64,000 nucleotides of DNA. Origin: Tetraselmis striata (lineage: Eukaryota > Chlorophyta > Chlorodendrophyceae > Chlorodendrales > Chlorodendraceae). A model generated the notes under the pieces. The model saw only the letters and a program-made list of their open reading frames with translations. It was not told the origin of the DNA and did no database searches. Within the stretch, counting starts at the first letter, position 1, and each line of letters opens with the position of its first letter. Of the stretch, positions 1-9,935 are shown in pieces. Where the stretch lies: positions 5,001 through 69,000 of the forward strand of contig VCJN01001126.1 of NCBI GenBank assembly GCA_006384855.1, given 5' to 3'. Both the position numbers and the translations under genes were made by a program.

Positions 1-89
1 CCCTGTGCATATGTATATACATATGCCGCTCATGCTGTGCGCCATATGATGAAGTATATAGGCTGTGCTAATCCGCCCCTGTGTCACAG

Positions 90-629
90 GTCCCTTCGAA
101 TGTGTCAACCAAAGAACAATTGGACGACATGTTCCGGTCGTGCTCAACACTGCACAACATGTTGTCGCAGTACGATGGTCTCAACACAATCGGGGAGCGT
201 GATGATGACTGGGAGCCGCTGGAGTTGGACGCCATCGGAGGGACAGCATCTGCGGCGGTGGAAATGATCAATGAGCAAATGCGGATGGACGCTAACCCGG
301 AGGATCTGCCAACTGACCTCGTCGATTCGGATGTAGGTGCCGCCGACGTGCGCACCAGATTTACCGTAGCTGAGCAGCTCATCAAGTGGACAGCGCGTAT
401 GCCTGTCCATGTCGGTACATATCTGAGTATAGTAGGTCGGCATCCAGCATCAGCAGAGGAGGTAGAGCAGGATGAGGACTACACCAGCAGGCAGGAAGCC
501 ATAGCTGAGCATATCAGCTACATGATCAGAAAGAAGATGTTATGCAAGCTGAAGCATGCCAGCGTCTGCAGGCCAGTGTGTGACAGGCCTGTGAATGGCT
601 GCCCAGGGCCATGGCATGATACTCTGTGA
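90..629 (+). CDS. Terminal exon of an unidentified protein
   Basis: An open frame of about 180 codons ends with TGA at 627-629. No ATG opens it. A pyrimidine-rich stretch ending in CAG at 87-89 looks like a 3' splice site, so I place the exon start at 90. A TGTAA motif at 662-666, 33 bases after the stop, fits the chlorophyte poly(A) signal and supports this being a real 3' end. The encoded piece is acidic in its first two thirds and has a Cys-rich tail. I recognise no domain. The rest of the gene would lie upstream of the window or in the first 80 bases. It could also be transposon-derived. Confidence 0.35.
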   Translation, partial: VPSNVSTKEQLDDMFRSCSTLHNMLSQYDGLNTIGERDDDWEPLELDAIGGTASAAVEMINEQMRMDANPEDLPTDLVDSDVGAADVRTRFTVAEQLIKWTARMPVHVGTYLSIVGRHPASAEEVEQDEDYTSRQEAIAEHISYMIRKKMLCKLKHASVCRPVCDRPVNGCPGPWHDTL

Positions 630-699
630 AACGTGTCTACATATACTTAGGGTAGGGAAGGTGTAATGGATGATGCCTCTGTGACATTATTTCCTATTT

Positions 700-720
700 G
701 GGGGGGGGGGGGGGGGGGGG
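700..720 (+). repeat. Poly-G tract (21 G)
   Basis: Uninterrupted run of G between the terminal exon on + and the end of the 416-codon ORF on -. It is one of more than 20 such runs in the window. Confidence 0.95.
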
Positions 721-736
721 CGGGGGGCTATGCTGA

Positions 737-1987
737 CTATTCTAGAAACAAAGTTGGTGGCCCGGCAGCAGCCTTGTCCTGCAGCATCTGCCCTACAGTG
801 GTAGGGTTGTAGTCAGAGGGAGCATGAGAGCTGTAATCCACAGGGGCCGGGTTGGCTTGCTGGGGGGCGGTAGGAGCCTCATCCTCTTCTTCCAAATTTT
901 TCATGAGGATCTGCATCGCCTTGTCCCTCTGTTGCTCATTGCCGTGCTTCAGCAGGAGTTGTGCAGTCCATATCTTGTTGTTCTTGGAAAGTGCGGAGGC
1001 AATAGAGTTGGATGCCTTCTTCTGCTCCCCGAAATGCTGTGCCACAAGGTTGTAAGCGGCCTCAGTCCGCTCCCCCTCACGACGAGTCCTCTTGCGGCTG
1101 TTCTCAAGCTCACGTTGAGTGGCGCGGCCTGTGGCTGGACCTGCGCCGGTGGGGGGTGTACCACCGAGGCAGAACTCGCCAATGTTCTTGCCGTTGGGCA
1201 GCTGGCCGAATAGAACAAAGCACTCCCAGGCGGGCTCGGTCCAAGCGGTAGGGATCGGCTTGCCCCGCACGCGGGCTCTGGACGAGCTGAAGTGCTCCCA
1301 ATACTCGAGCTTGGCAGCGCTTTGCACGTCTGCCCATGTCTTGCCGCTTGGTGGCTTCTCGTCGGGGCCGAGGTGTCGGCGCAAGATAGGCAGGATCTCG
1401 TTCTGCACAATCTTCACGATCTCGGCATGCTTGGTGAACAGAGGGCTCTTGCCCTTATTCTTGCCTGACTCGGTAAAGGAGGTGCGACGCTCGTAAGACT
1501 CCTCGATAGTCGGGTGACCATCCTTCCCAGGGGTCCAGATACCAAGGGCCACGACGTCCGGAGCAAACTTGTTGTAGAAAGATTGTGCGAGCTTGGCGCG
1601 CTTGAGCACTGTCTGCGTGGACTTGGAGCGATTGGCGGCCAAGACGCAGCGGACGGCGACTAGCACCTCCCCCAGCGCCCACTTCGAGTTGGCTTTGACC
1701 GTCGGCGCAGCTGCGCCCTCGCCATCACCGATGCCGTCTTCACACGCAGATTCAACTTCCGGGGAGATAAGGGCTGGTGAGGCGTCGGCGATGGCGTCGT
1801 CAGCGTCGGTCTCGCCCTCGCCCACGTCGTCGTTGTCGTCCCAGAAGGCATTCTCAACAGCATCACGGGCAACATCGCCCGCAGCGACTGCAGGAGGCGA
1901 CTCAACCATCCGCGCACAAGCCTCGTCGACCAGGGCAATGGAGGAGGAAGGAGCAGTGGCGGGGTCGGTGGTGTGTGGCGCTGGCAT
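737..1987 (-). CDS. Hypothetical 416-aa protein, possibly transposon accessory protein
   Basis: A single ATG-initiated open frame of 416 codons. The first 90 residues are acidic and low in complexity. Residues about 100-240 are a Trp- and Lys/Arg-containing region, and about 290-390 is charged and probably helical, with an Arg/Lys cluster near 295. The overall plan of acidic head, basic/aromatic middle and charged helical tail resembles the MYB/SANT-like or NAM-associated second proteins of plant and algal DNA transposons. I cannot align it to a named family by eye. No intron is needed. A codon-usage test and a profile search would decide between host gene and transposon accessory gene. Confidence 0.5.
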   Translation of the reverse strand: MPAPHTTDPATAPSSSIALVDEACARMVESPPAVAAGDVARDAVENAFWDDNDDVGEGETDADDAIADASPALISPEVESACEDGIGDGEGAAAPTVKANSKWALGEVLVAVRCVLAANRSKSTQTVLKRAKLAQSFYNKFAPDVVALGIWTPGKDGHPTIEESYERRTSFTESGKNKGKSPLFTKHAEIVKIVQNEILPILRRHLGPDEKPPSGKTWADVQSAAKLEYWEHFSSSRARVRGKPIPTAWTEPAWECFVLFGQLPNGKNIGEFCLGGTPPTGAGPATGRATQRELENSRKRTRREGERTEAAYNLVAQHFGEQKKASNSIASALSKNNKIWTAQLLLKHGNEQQRDKAMQILMKNLEEEDEAPTAPQQANPAPVDYSSHAPSDYNPTTVGQMLQDKAAAGPPTLFLE

Positions 1988-2068
1988 AGTGGGAGCTACG
2001 ACGTGACGCCTCGTTGACCTGACTGCGCGCAGTCAGCACACGTGTCAATACCTTGACCGCGGGTGGCT

Positions 2069-2095
2069 GGGGGGGGGGGGGGGGGGGGGGGGGGG
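2069..2095 (+). repeat. Poly-G tract (27 G)
   Basis: Uninterrupted G run about 80 bases upstream of the 416-codon minus-strand ORF, in what would be its promoter or 5' UTR. Confidence 0.95.
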
Positions 2096-2239
2096 CAGCC
2101 GGTGCGTCGCCTGCACCGAGAAATGCGGACGTGTTGGCACGCTTCGGGACGGACGGCGGTGGTACAGAAGCTGCGAGGGGCCGGAGGGGGGGCGGGGGGG
2201 CGAGGACGCGCGATCGCGCATGTTGGGCTCACCTGATGT

Positions 2240-2465
2240 CTTTCGTCGGAGGAAATGGCTTTCGTCGGAGATCTCCGACGAAACGGCTGACGGCTGTAGG
2301 AAATCACTCCTCCGACCATTCTCCGACGAAGTTATAGGGCGCGAGACCGCTTCGTCTGACGATCGTAACTTGGGGGGTTGCGCGTCCCATTTCCTACATC
2401 CGGGGTATCCGGGTGTGTTCGGTACGATTCTACGATCCCGGACGTTTCGTTTGACGATCGTAACT
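2240..2465. repeat. Cluster of TCGTCGGAG palindromes and GACGATCGTAACTT repeats
   Basis: A perfect 22-base palindrome lies at 2261-2282 (TTCGTCGGAG and its complement). Further copies of its half-sites flank it at about 2241-2250 and 2320-2332. Two copies of GACGATCGTAACTT follow, near 2358 and 2452. The half-sites could pair in more than one way. No coding is evident. Confidence 0.7.
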
Positions 2466-2469
2466 TCTG

Positions 2470-3426
2470 CCTAAGCGGCGCTTTGCGCCGGGGATTTGTG
2501 GAGGTGCCCCTACCCTCTTGGGTTGAGCGTGGTGCGGCCGTGCGGGATGCGGGCCGCTTTTAGCCGGCTTGTCGTGTTGATCTTGTAATACTGTTGTTTC
2601 GGGTAATAATGCTTTTAGCGTTAGATTTGTCAAGTAATTTATTTTTTCAAAAGAGATGTATTAAAAAGTTCGCCCCGGGACATCGGCCGAAGCCGCCCCA
2701 GCACTTGGACCTCGTGCGGCAACTGCAGTCGTAGGTCTGGCATAGCCCATAGACCATTGCCTCATTCGAACCCCGAAGGGCTAATGCATTAACCGGGTAA
2801 ACCCGGGACACGCCGGGCCGATATTGCCGAAATACATCAGCCAGGAATCGAACCCGGGTCTCTCGCATACGAGACGACCGCTCTACCGAGCGGACAAGGG
2901 ATGTATACCTTGTAAAAGTTTATTTTGTAAAACGAGACGTATTATTTTGTAAAACAGATTAAATCTGCAAGCCGCGTAAAAGCGGGCCGCTGACTACTGG
3001 TGTGCATTACAAAAAGGCCGGTACCCAACCCACCGCTAAAAGTTGTATTACCCAAAACCAAAAAAAAAAGCACTACAAGATCAGCAATACAGTACAAGCC
3101 GCCTACAAGCGGCCCGCATCCCGCACGAGGCCGCGCAGGTCGGGCCGGTCGTCAGGTCTACGGGGCGGGCACGGCGCGAATCGCCACGCCCGCCGCCTGT
3201 ACCGGCACCGGACGCCGGACGCCGGACGCCATCGTTCGACCGTCGCCCGTCCGTCGACGGACGCCGGGCCCCGGGTCGGCGGACTGCCCCCGCACCGCGG
3301 CGACCCCTTTTTACAGCACCATACTTTGACTACCGTATCTTTCGCGGATGTGGCGAACGAACTTTGACTACCGTATAGGTAAGGAATAGTCGCTGAATAG
3401 TCTCGCTTGCTGATTCAGCAGTAAAA
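2470..3426. repeat. Left arm of a large inverted repeat
   Basis: This arm is matched in reverse complement by 9195-10765 once the LINE-2 insertion at 9279-9920 is removed. In order it holds an outer block (2470-2550), an AT-rich block containing a tRNA-like SINE, a block with the motif GTGCATTACAAAAAGGCCGG, a strongly GC-rich block (about 3130-3305), and an inner end (3374-3426) matching 9195-9252. It also carries its own short duplication of ACTTTGACTACCGTAT near 3325 and 3362. Confidence 0.8.
2661..2930 (-). mobile_element. tRNA-like SINE in the left arm
   Basis: On the minus strand the element begins with a tRNA-like head: an A-box-like GGTAGAGCGG and a B-box GGTTCGATTCC. The head can be drawn as a degenerate tRNA with a CGT (Thr-type) anticodon, although the acceptor stem is poor. 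About 200 bases of tail follow. It is nearly the same as the copy at 10314-10582. Its flanks (AAAAGAGATGTATTA at 2649-2663 and a GAGACGTATTA at 2934-2944) look like a mutated target-site duplication. The undisturbed target is seen at 9100-9114. Confidence 0.6.
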
Positions 3427-3916
3427 ACGCGCTGCGGTACCGCGTTATTTTGGCGTTTTAGACGAATATATGACGTGCCTGGGCTAGAATACACGCGCAT
3501 CCATTCAGAATGTTACCAAACACGTACCAGTACCGTGAAATCAAACGAGCGAAAACCGAACGTATGACGGTTCATACGCGAAGCGCGTATGTGACAGGAC
3601 GGACGGAGGACATTCGTGATTTTTGCAGTATGTGTCCGGTATAATTCACGATATATCCGTCTTAGTCGCAGGATTTTTACGGACTGTGGTAGGAGTGCCT
3701 AGAAATCAAACGAGCACAGATCGAACGTATGACGGTTCATTCACGAAGACGCAGCACACGAGGACGGAGGACCGAGGACGGAGGACGGACGCCTAAAACT
3801 CCGTGATAAAACCGTATTGTAACCGGTATCGATTCTCTCGTATTCTTGGCGATTTCGGACGCGGCTCTCCTTTTCCTCCGCTCAACCCAAGAGGTAGGGG
3901 AATTTATACAGCGACT
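3427..3916. repeat. Non-coding stretch with a roughly 170-base spaced direct repeat
   Basis: No gene is seen. The motif AATCAAACGAGC...GAACGTATGACGGTTCAT occurs near 3539-3575 and again near 3706-3742, each followed by a GACGGAGGA-rich tract. The sequence at 3868-3903 also matches the block near 2505-2525 (reverse complement), so short pieces of the arm recur here. Confidence 0.55.
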
Positions 3917-4005
3917 TTAGACAGAGTGCGAGTCACGTTGCCAGAAGCGAGTGTCTTGTCTTACAAGCCCCTCGCCACACCAAACAAGATGGGTGGGACG
4001 GGTGG

Positions 4006-4218
4006 GTGCGTGAAGCGCAACAGCAAAAGGGATGAGCGCTATGGTCTAGACAGTTGGCTAAGTAGTAGCTGCAGGCAGGCAGGGAAACAGGTCGGGAGCT
4101 GGTGCGGTCGCGAGTCCGCTGCTCACTGTCCCATCCTGGAAGATTCTAGACAGAGCCGATGACTAAGCTCAGTTAAGTACTTAACAACGATTAGACAGAG
4201 TGCGAGTCACGTTGCCAG
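4006..4218. repeat. PAT-like element, left split repeats
   Basis: Block A1 (4006-4164), block B (4165-4190) and a second copy of the 28-base block (4191-4218). Blocks A and B are repeated at the right end at 8517-8675 and 8741-8766 in the same orientation. The 28-base block is repeated to the left at 3917-3944. Confidence 0.85.
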
Positions 4219-4255
4219 GCAAAACCGGAAGGCCACAGTTACCGGTGAAAACCAG

Positions 4256-5290
4256 TCACTGTGAAAGATTAGCAGCGGAACGCTGCGGTGCCAGGGAGCC
4301 GAAGAAGTAGCGGGCCCCAGCGGAGTCCAGGATGCCTGGCACGATGTAATTGAGGACCACGCCGCTGCCCACTTTCCAGCCGCCAAGCCAGCGAATCGTA
4401 GGCATAGGGACGCCCGTGGCCGAGGCCGCGGACGCCCCGCCACTGCGAAGGCTGTGCGACGACCAGCAGAAACCAGCAGGCGGGGTAGCGTCAACTGCTG
4501 CCAAGGCAGCGGCAGTTACCCATTCAGAGACGGTAGCAGCGGTCCTCGTGCCGGGATCATCATCAGGGAGCTGCCAAAACCGAGTAGCACCGGGCAGCAC
4601 GTGATCGCGGCAGCTGACGAAGAACTCCAAAAGCTCCGCGATTTCGGGGTGCGCCTCGCGGGAAATTTGCAGCACCGGACGAGGCGCCCCGGAAGGCTTG
4701 CCCTTAAGTACTCGACGGTACAGCGTAATGCTGCGGGCATCAACCGCCAAATCGCGCACGCCGCACCCCGTACTGGTACCCGCGCGGTGACAAAAAAGGA
4801 AATTGACCGCGGTAACGAGCAGGGCACGGAATGTGGGCAGGTCGCACGCGATGGACCTGTGAGAAACCAGCCGCAGCGCACGCCGAACACAGGCGAGGGC
4901 GACGTCCGCAGGCAGAGGCACCCGGTAGTCCGGGGCGTCCAGCACCTGCTGAGCCAGCTCCCAACCGCGCATCGCCTGGTTGACGAAAGGCCCAAGCGCC
5001 GGCGGCTCCTTGAAATTATCGGTGAAAAAGGCGTTGATCGCTGAAAGGTAGGGTCCAAAGGCACCAGCCTTGTTGCGGCCACGTGCCGCAACCCAAGAGA
5101 TGTACCGAACGATGAGCGGCGGATCCGCCGTGTCCGGCAGTCTCCCATTTTGCGCGCAGAACTCGCAGAATAGGTTGAATTCAGATCCGTAAGACTGCAC
5201 GGTACGTTCCGCGCGCGAAGACATCAAGAAATCCGCGGCACGGCGCCCAACCTCGTCGTCGCCGAGTAACCGCAGTAGCCCAGGTCGCAT
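4256..5290 (-). CDS. Tyrosine recombinase of the DIRS/PAT element
   Basis: Start ATG at 5290, about 344 residues. This is a phage-integrase-fold strand-transferase that would integrate the element's closed-circle DNA without a target-site duplication. The N-terminal half resembles a SAM-like core-binding domain: residues 20-110 hold an RTVQSYGSEFNLF helix and a YLSAINAFFTD segment. The C-terminal catalytic half holds the H-x-x-R box (SHSLRSGGAS, about residues 283-292), then IRWLGGW and the likely nucleophile Tyr in VVLNYI. The frame is open further upstream to 7381, but that part is antisense-free shadow of the RT frame, so I start at the ATG. It overlaps the 3' end of RT only slightly, if at all. 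Confidence 0.85.
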   Translation of the reverse strand: MRPGLLRLLGDDEVGRRAADFLMSSRAERTVQSYGSEFNLFCEFCAQNGRLPDTADPPLIVRYISWVAARGRNKAGAFGPYLSAINAFFTDNFKEPPALGPFVNQAMRGWELAQQVLDAPDYRVPLPADVALACVRRALRLVSHRSIACDLPTFRALLVTAVNFLFCHRAGTSTGCGVRDLAVDARSITLYRRVLKGKPSGAPRPVLQISREAHPEIAELLEFFVSCRDHVLPGATRFWQLPDDDPGTRTAATVSEWVTAAALAAVDATPPAGFCWSSHSLRSGGASAASATGVPMPTIRWLGGWKVGSGVVLNYIVPGILDSAGARYFFGSLAPQRSAANLSQ

Positions 5291-5424
5291 AATCGCTGCC
5301 CATGGTGCAGACGGTACGTTCGATTTCAACCCGTACCGCACAGCCGGGTGTTGTCTGCTGTGAGCATCTGTACGGGAGATCTGAAAAACGTCCGCGGAAA
5401 CGTCCAAGGTAGCAGCCGCAGCAC

Positions 5425-7459
5425 TTAACGCCCCGTAACCGGCGCGTCGCGACCGGTAGAAGAAGGACGGAAGGGAAGGCGGAAGAGCATCACGCTCCAG
5501 GGCGGCGGCCCGACGCCCGCGCGGCGCCCGAGCAGCCCGGGAAAGAACAGATCGCGGGAAGGAGGGTAGTGCAGTACCTCTGTAGCCATCTCGTGTAGCT
5601 GCTGGAGCCAAGGGCGGCCGTGCCAGGCCGGGGCGACCACGGTCGCCGCGGCCCCCGATTGCTGCAGCTTTAGCACCAGATCGTCCAGCAGCTGCCAGGG
5701 GGGATTGCACCAGTTCACTTCGGCGCGCCACGTGGCGTCCGACTGGGCCAAGGAGTCCACCGCCTCGGTACCTGGGACCGTCCACCGGGAGTTGTACCGA
5801 GGTAACAAGGCGTTCTCCATAGTTGCGAATCGGTCGACCGTATGAGGTCCCCAGATGCGATCGACGTACCGGAATATACGAGGATTGATCATCCAATCGG
5901 AAAAGTCCTTCTCTCGCGAAAGCTTGTCCGCCCATGCGTTCGCCGCAGACCGAATGTACCGTACTCGTAAACGAATATCGTGTACATCCAGCAAATACCA
6001 TAGCTTGCGAAGTTCCGCCATAAGCACCGGTGACCGAGTAGTCAAATTGGACAGGATATGCACCACCGCCTGATTGTCCTCGTACAAAAGTACGCGGCGC
6101 CCCATCAGCCGTGGCAAAAATGACTGTATGGCGAGACGTACCGCTTTGAGCTCCTTGTACGTTATATGACGTCGACGATCCTCCTCGTACCAATATCCGC
6201 GTGCCTCCGTAGTTTCGCACAGTACCGCACCCCAGCCGTACTGGCTGGAGTCCGTGTGCAGATAGGCTGTCTCCACCGGGCGCAGAATCGGTGCGCCGTT
6301 GTGGCGCGTGGGAACATCGCGCCACCACTCCAAATCGCGAATGAGCTGACGCGTCAGAACGACCTTGCCGCTCGGAGAGGAGCATCGGCCCAGGACGGTG
6401 TGCGCCTCGCGGAGGTAGAAACGTGCCGGAGGCATCGCGAGGTAGAGGAACTGGCCCTGCCCGGCGAGAGACGCAAGGAGTTTGGCCGGCGCGTGGCGGC
6501 GGCGGCGCGCAGCGATGCACAGGAGGTCGCGGGCCAGGTTGGAGAGCCGACGCAGTTTCGCCGCTGGGGCGCGGAACTGCATAGTGACCAGGTCCAAGTC
6601 CATGCCTAAGTGCTGCAGCTGCTGGGTGGGCTCGGGGTGCGCCTTGGTGGGGTGCCTGGCCAGGCCCAGGCGCCCCCAGAGTCGCTCGACCTCGGCCCGT
6701 AGGCGTAGAGCCAGCTGGCGCGACGGTGCCAGAAACATGAAGTCGTCGATGAACGGTAGGAGGCAAACGCCGCGCGCCTTGCGGCGACGCAAGCGTCGAC
6801 GGAAGGGCCGGCCGTAGCTGCTGTAGGTCGCGAAGTCTGGTTGACGCAGGTAGCGCACCATGACCGCCATCAGAGTGCAGAAGTAGTAAGGGCTTAGCGA
6901 CCAACCCATGGGGAGGGCCGCGAAGCGCCACAGGGTGCCACGTACGTTGATTGTAAAGAAGTCGCGGACGTCCTCCCGCAAGCCCAGGGCGTAGTAGCCG
7001 TCCTGCAGGTCGAAGGAAAACGCCCAGTCGCCGCGTTTCGCCAGGTACCGCAGGCGACGCAGAGTTTCGAATCGCATGGAATAGACCGCGCAGTAAGAGT
7101 TTAGATGGCGCAGGTCTATTACAAGGCGCCACTGGTTGCAGCCCGGCTTTGGTACTAGGAAGACTCGCGACACGTAGTGCTCGCGCACGCCAGGTTCTAG
7201 CGCGCCGACTGTTACTAGTCGCTGGCTCTCCCGCTCCCACCACTCGAGCTGCTGCTGAGGCGTAGCGTCCTGTAGAGAGACGCCCCGGTGGAAAGGCGTG
7301 GGCGCCGCTCCAGAGAAAGGTAGCGGCACTCCCTCGCAAACCCACCGGAGCACGCGCCCGCTCGCCCCGATTCGCCGCCACTCCCGCCAGTTTCGCCGCA
7401 CGCGATGGCGCAGAAACGTGGAGGGGCGTGGTAACGAAGCGGAACGGCGGGCCGCACCG
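5425..7459 (-). CDS. Reverse transcriptase-RNase H of the DIRS/PAT element
   Basis: The open frame continues to 8121, but 7460-8121 overlaps Gag in another frame, so the RT part is taken as below 7460. No convincing ATG is visible, so translation may use frameshifting or an internal start. Motifs in order: a palm entry with VSRVFLVPKPG and WRLVIDLRHLN; FSFDLQDGYYAL (first catalytic Asp); LPMGWSLSPYYF; and FIDDF at 6738-6752 in place of the common YxDD. Next come an RNase H with LHTDSSQYGWGA, an ELKAVRLAIQ segment and YEDNQAVV, and then a DNA N6-methylase-like tail region (CNPPW), as found in many DIRS elements. No internal stop is seen. Confidence 0.85.
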
Positions 7460-8413
7460 TCAGGCCTTGCCCTTGCCCTTGCCCTTGTCGGCGTCGTCGG
7501 CTGTGGGGCGGAAGTCTGGGCGTGGGCGGCGTCCGGAGGGCCGGCGCCGTCGCGCTCTGGATGGTGGCTCGTCGTCGTTGTCCTCCTCCTCGTTGGGGTC
7601 TGGTCCCACGCCGAAGCGCTGTTGTACGGCGGCCTTTGCCGCCGACGTGACGCTGTACTCGGCCTCGCGGCGCAAAAGCTCGTCGCTGAGCTGCGCCACT
7701 GCTTCCGAACCATAGTCCGCGAAACCGGGCTTGAGGAGGCTGCGGCGAACCACCTGTGCGACTGTCTTGGTCCGCGCATCCGCATCGTTCGACGCGTTGA
7801 GGCGGATAAACGCCAGGAAGTCGCGCCGGTGTTTATTTGAGGCGTCGTAGGCCGCCACGCCCGCTTCAAGGAGGCGAAGGTCCTCCTCACCAGGGGGCTG
7901 CGCCGCGCTTGCCGCTCTCTTAATCGACGCGAGCGCCTCGCAGAGAGCCGCGTGGGCCACCGCATCGTAGAAGCCAAAGCAGTACAGAGAGCGGTACTGA
8001 TCCAAAGTGGCCCAGTGCCGACGCGCGATGAGCTGGCGGCGCGTCTCGTCAGATGAGATGTCGTACAGTTGGGGAATCGGAGAGAGGCCGGGACTGGGCT
8101 GGACGGAAAAGCCGGGGCCAATTAAATGAGCCCACTCCTCCCAGACTAAGGAAGGGGCAGCGGCACTAGGGCCACCGCGCTGGGGCTGGGGCACGGAAAC
8201 CTGCTATGCGCGAGCCGGTGCGTCGTGCTGGGAGCTCGCCGCGGCAGCGCTACTAGCGGGCGCGCGGGGCTCGGTAGGAGTAGAACCACTAGGCCGCTGA
8301 AGGTCACTTCGTAGGGCTTCCAGAAGCTCCGTAAGCCCCGCGAAACCGGCCTCCAGCGCGGCGATGCGGTCTTCGGCTAGGCCACTAGGGGCGTCACCGG
8401 AGTTGTCAGGCAT
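7460..8413 (-). CDS. Gag-like protein of the DIRS/PAT element, interrupted by one in-frame TAG
   Basis: The first ATG is at 8413 and the frame ends at 7460, 318 codons in all. One TAG (8204-8206, codon 70) interrupts it, and the frame continues without a shift. The head is Ala/Ser/Pro-rich. The middle (VAHAALCEALASIKR) is helical and recurs in another Gag remnant at 13509-14078. The tail is very basic, with runs of Arg and a KGKGKGK end, as expected for nucleic-acid binding. The stop is a nonsense mutation or, less likely, a read-through site. Confidence 0.65.
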
Positions 8414-8516
8414 ACTGAGCCCTGACAATGCCGTGCGCAGGGCGTCGTGCTAGCGCAGGCGGATAATATCGACAAGGATCGCTTCCCCTCGCGGCACAGG
8501 TGCCGCGCGATTGCTG

Positions 8517-8766
8517 GTGCGTGAAGCGCAACAGCAAAAGGGATGAGCGCTATGGTCTAGACAGTTGGCTAAGTAGTAGCTGCAGGCAGGCAGGGAAACA
8601 GGTCGGGAGCTGGTGCGGTCGCGAGTCCGCTGCTCACTGTCCCATCCTGGAAGATTCTAGACAGAGCCGATGACTGGCTACTGTGCTATATTTTCCAGGT
8701 GGTAGTCGTTCGACCGCACAACTCGGTCCGTCGTCTGACTAAGCTCAGTTAAGTACTTAACAACGA
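8517..8766. repeat. PAT-like element, right split repeats
   Basis: Block A2 (8517-8675, matching 4006-4164), a 65-base spacer found only here (8676-8740), then block B2 (8741-8766, matching 4165-4190). Confidence 0.85.
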
Positions 8767-8812
8767 ATATACACGGTGGTCCGAGGATATGCTGTAACAT
8801 GATGGTGTAAAA

Positions 8813-9194
8813 AGGGGTCGCCGCGGTGCGGGGGCAGTCCGCCGACCCGGGGCCCGGCGTCCGTCGACGGACGGGCGACGGTCGAACGACGGCGTCCGGC
8901 GTCCGGTGCCGGTACAGGCGGCGGGCGTGGCGATTCGCGCCGTGCCCGCCCCGTAGACCTGATGACCGGCCCGACCTGCGCGGCCTCGTGGTGCGGGGAT
9001 GCGCGCCGCTTTTAGCCGGCTTGCAGTGTGGATCTTGTAATACTGTTGTTTCCGGGTAATAATGCTTTTAGCGTTAGATTTGTCAGTAATTTATTTTTCA
9101 AAAGAGACGTATTATTTTGTAAAACAGATTAAATCTGCAAGCCGCGTAAAAGCGGGCCGCTGACTACTGGTGTGCATTACAAAAAGGCCGGTAC
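8813..9194 (+). repeat. Third, rearranged copy of the arm sequence, without the SINE
   Basis: The GC-rich block (8813-9000) is followed by the AT-rich block in the orientation of the left arm. At 9100-9114 the AT-rich block is continuous where both arms are split by the SINE, so it preserves the unoccupied insertion site. It ends at GGTACC (9191-9194). Confidence 0.75.
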
Positions 9195-9263
9195 CTTTTT
9201 TACTGCTGAATCAGCAAGCGAGACCATTCAGCGACTATTCCTTACTTATACGGTATAGTCCAA

Positions 9264-9278
9264 GTATGATGCTATAAA
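9264..9278. repeat. Left target-site duplication of the LINE-2 insertion
   Basis: GTATGATGCTATAAA, repeated exactly at 9921-9935. Joining across it restores continuity with the left arm near 3310-3330. Confidence 0.85.
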
Positions 9279-9920
9279 CACGGTTGCTGTCGATACCACC
9301 ATTGCCCCTATCCTCGGCGTGTCAACCCCGGATCCAACGACTGCTTTGCGGGCTGCAGAGCGCCACAAAATCCAGAAGTATGACGAGGGTGTCCGAAACG
9401 CCGCCGGCATGCTTCGCTTTGTCCCTTTCGCCGTTTCCGAGTTTGGCTCGCTGGCCCCGCACGCTGAGGCCTTCTTGGTGGAGCTCGCGAAAGCTAGCCA
9501 AGCACACACTGGCAAGAATATCGGCCAGCTCTTGTCTGCGTGGCGCCGCCGTTTCTCCTTGCTCATCAACATGGCTCATGCAGACAATGTTCTTGGCGGG
9601 GTCGCGGCCGCGCGTGTGGCACGTGATGGTGCTCCTGCGCCCGCGTCGCGTCGTTCGTCGGCATGTGTTGCTATGACCCGGGTCATTGGCTGCAAGCGTC
9701 CTCGCCGTGCCTGATAGCCTACCCCGGGGCGGGGGTTCTTGGAGTTTCTGGCAGCTAAGTGACTTCGTGGTTCCCTTGGCTCCTTCTTGTCTTTTGGCTC
9801 CCTGTCCTCCTGTTCGACCTTGTTTTCAGGCTTAAGTATCTCTTTTGCTGGCAACCTCTCATAGTTGCTCTTAGTTCTCTTTGTAGTGCGCTTTTGTGAA
9901 AGCCCCGATGTAAAGTATTC
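9279..9920 (+). mobile_element. LINE-2: 5'-truncated non-LTR retrotransposon
   Basis: A 642-base insertion flanked by the 15-base duplication. It encodes the C-terminal end of a LINE ORF2 in frame from about 9285 to the TGA at 9711-9714. The text AVDTTIAPILGV...AERHKIQKYDEG...FVPFAVSEFG follows the pattern of a restriction-like endonuclease (D, then K-x2-K-Y, then a hydrophobic-E motif). A 3' UTR of about 195 bases ends in GATGTAA. It belongs to a different family from the LINE at 56302-60214. Related 3' pieces lie at 18040-18420 and 21083-21285. Confidence 0.8.
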
Positions 9921-9935
9921 GTATGATGCTATAAA
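9921..9935. repeat. Right target-site duplication of the LINE-2 insertion
   Basis: Exact copy of 9264-9278. Confidence 0.85.

Larger units (their letters stand above)
3917..8766 (-). mobile_element. DIRS/PAT-like tyrosine-recombinase retrotransposon
   Basis: Coding runs on the minus strand: Gag-like, RT-RNase H, then tyrosine recombinase, with no aspartic protease and no DDE integrase. The ends carry direct rather than inverted repeats. A 159-base block at 4006-4164 recurs at 8517-8675. A 26-base block at 4165-4190 recurs at 8741-8766, separated in the right copy by 65 extra bases. A 28-base block at 3917-3944 recurs at 4191-4218. Split direct repeats like these are the hallmark of PAT-type elements such as Volvox pat. 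The Gag frame has one internal stop, so this copy is probably inactive. Exact element ends are inferred from the repeats. Confidence 0.85.

Noticed and set aside
2830-2905. tRNA-Thr(CGT) gene
   Set aside because: The acceptor stem is mispaired, the D arm is abnormal, and the same head recurs with a long common tail in several copies; better explained as a SINE head.
5291-7381. N-terminal extension of the tyrosine recombinase to 1041 residues
   Set aside because: The upstream part of this frame only shadows the RT-RNase H frame and has no domain; the recombinase starts at the ATG at 5290.
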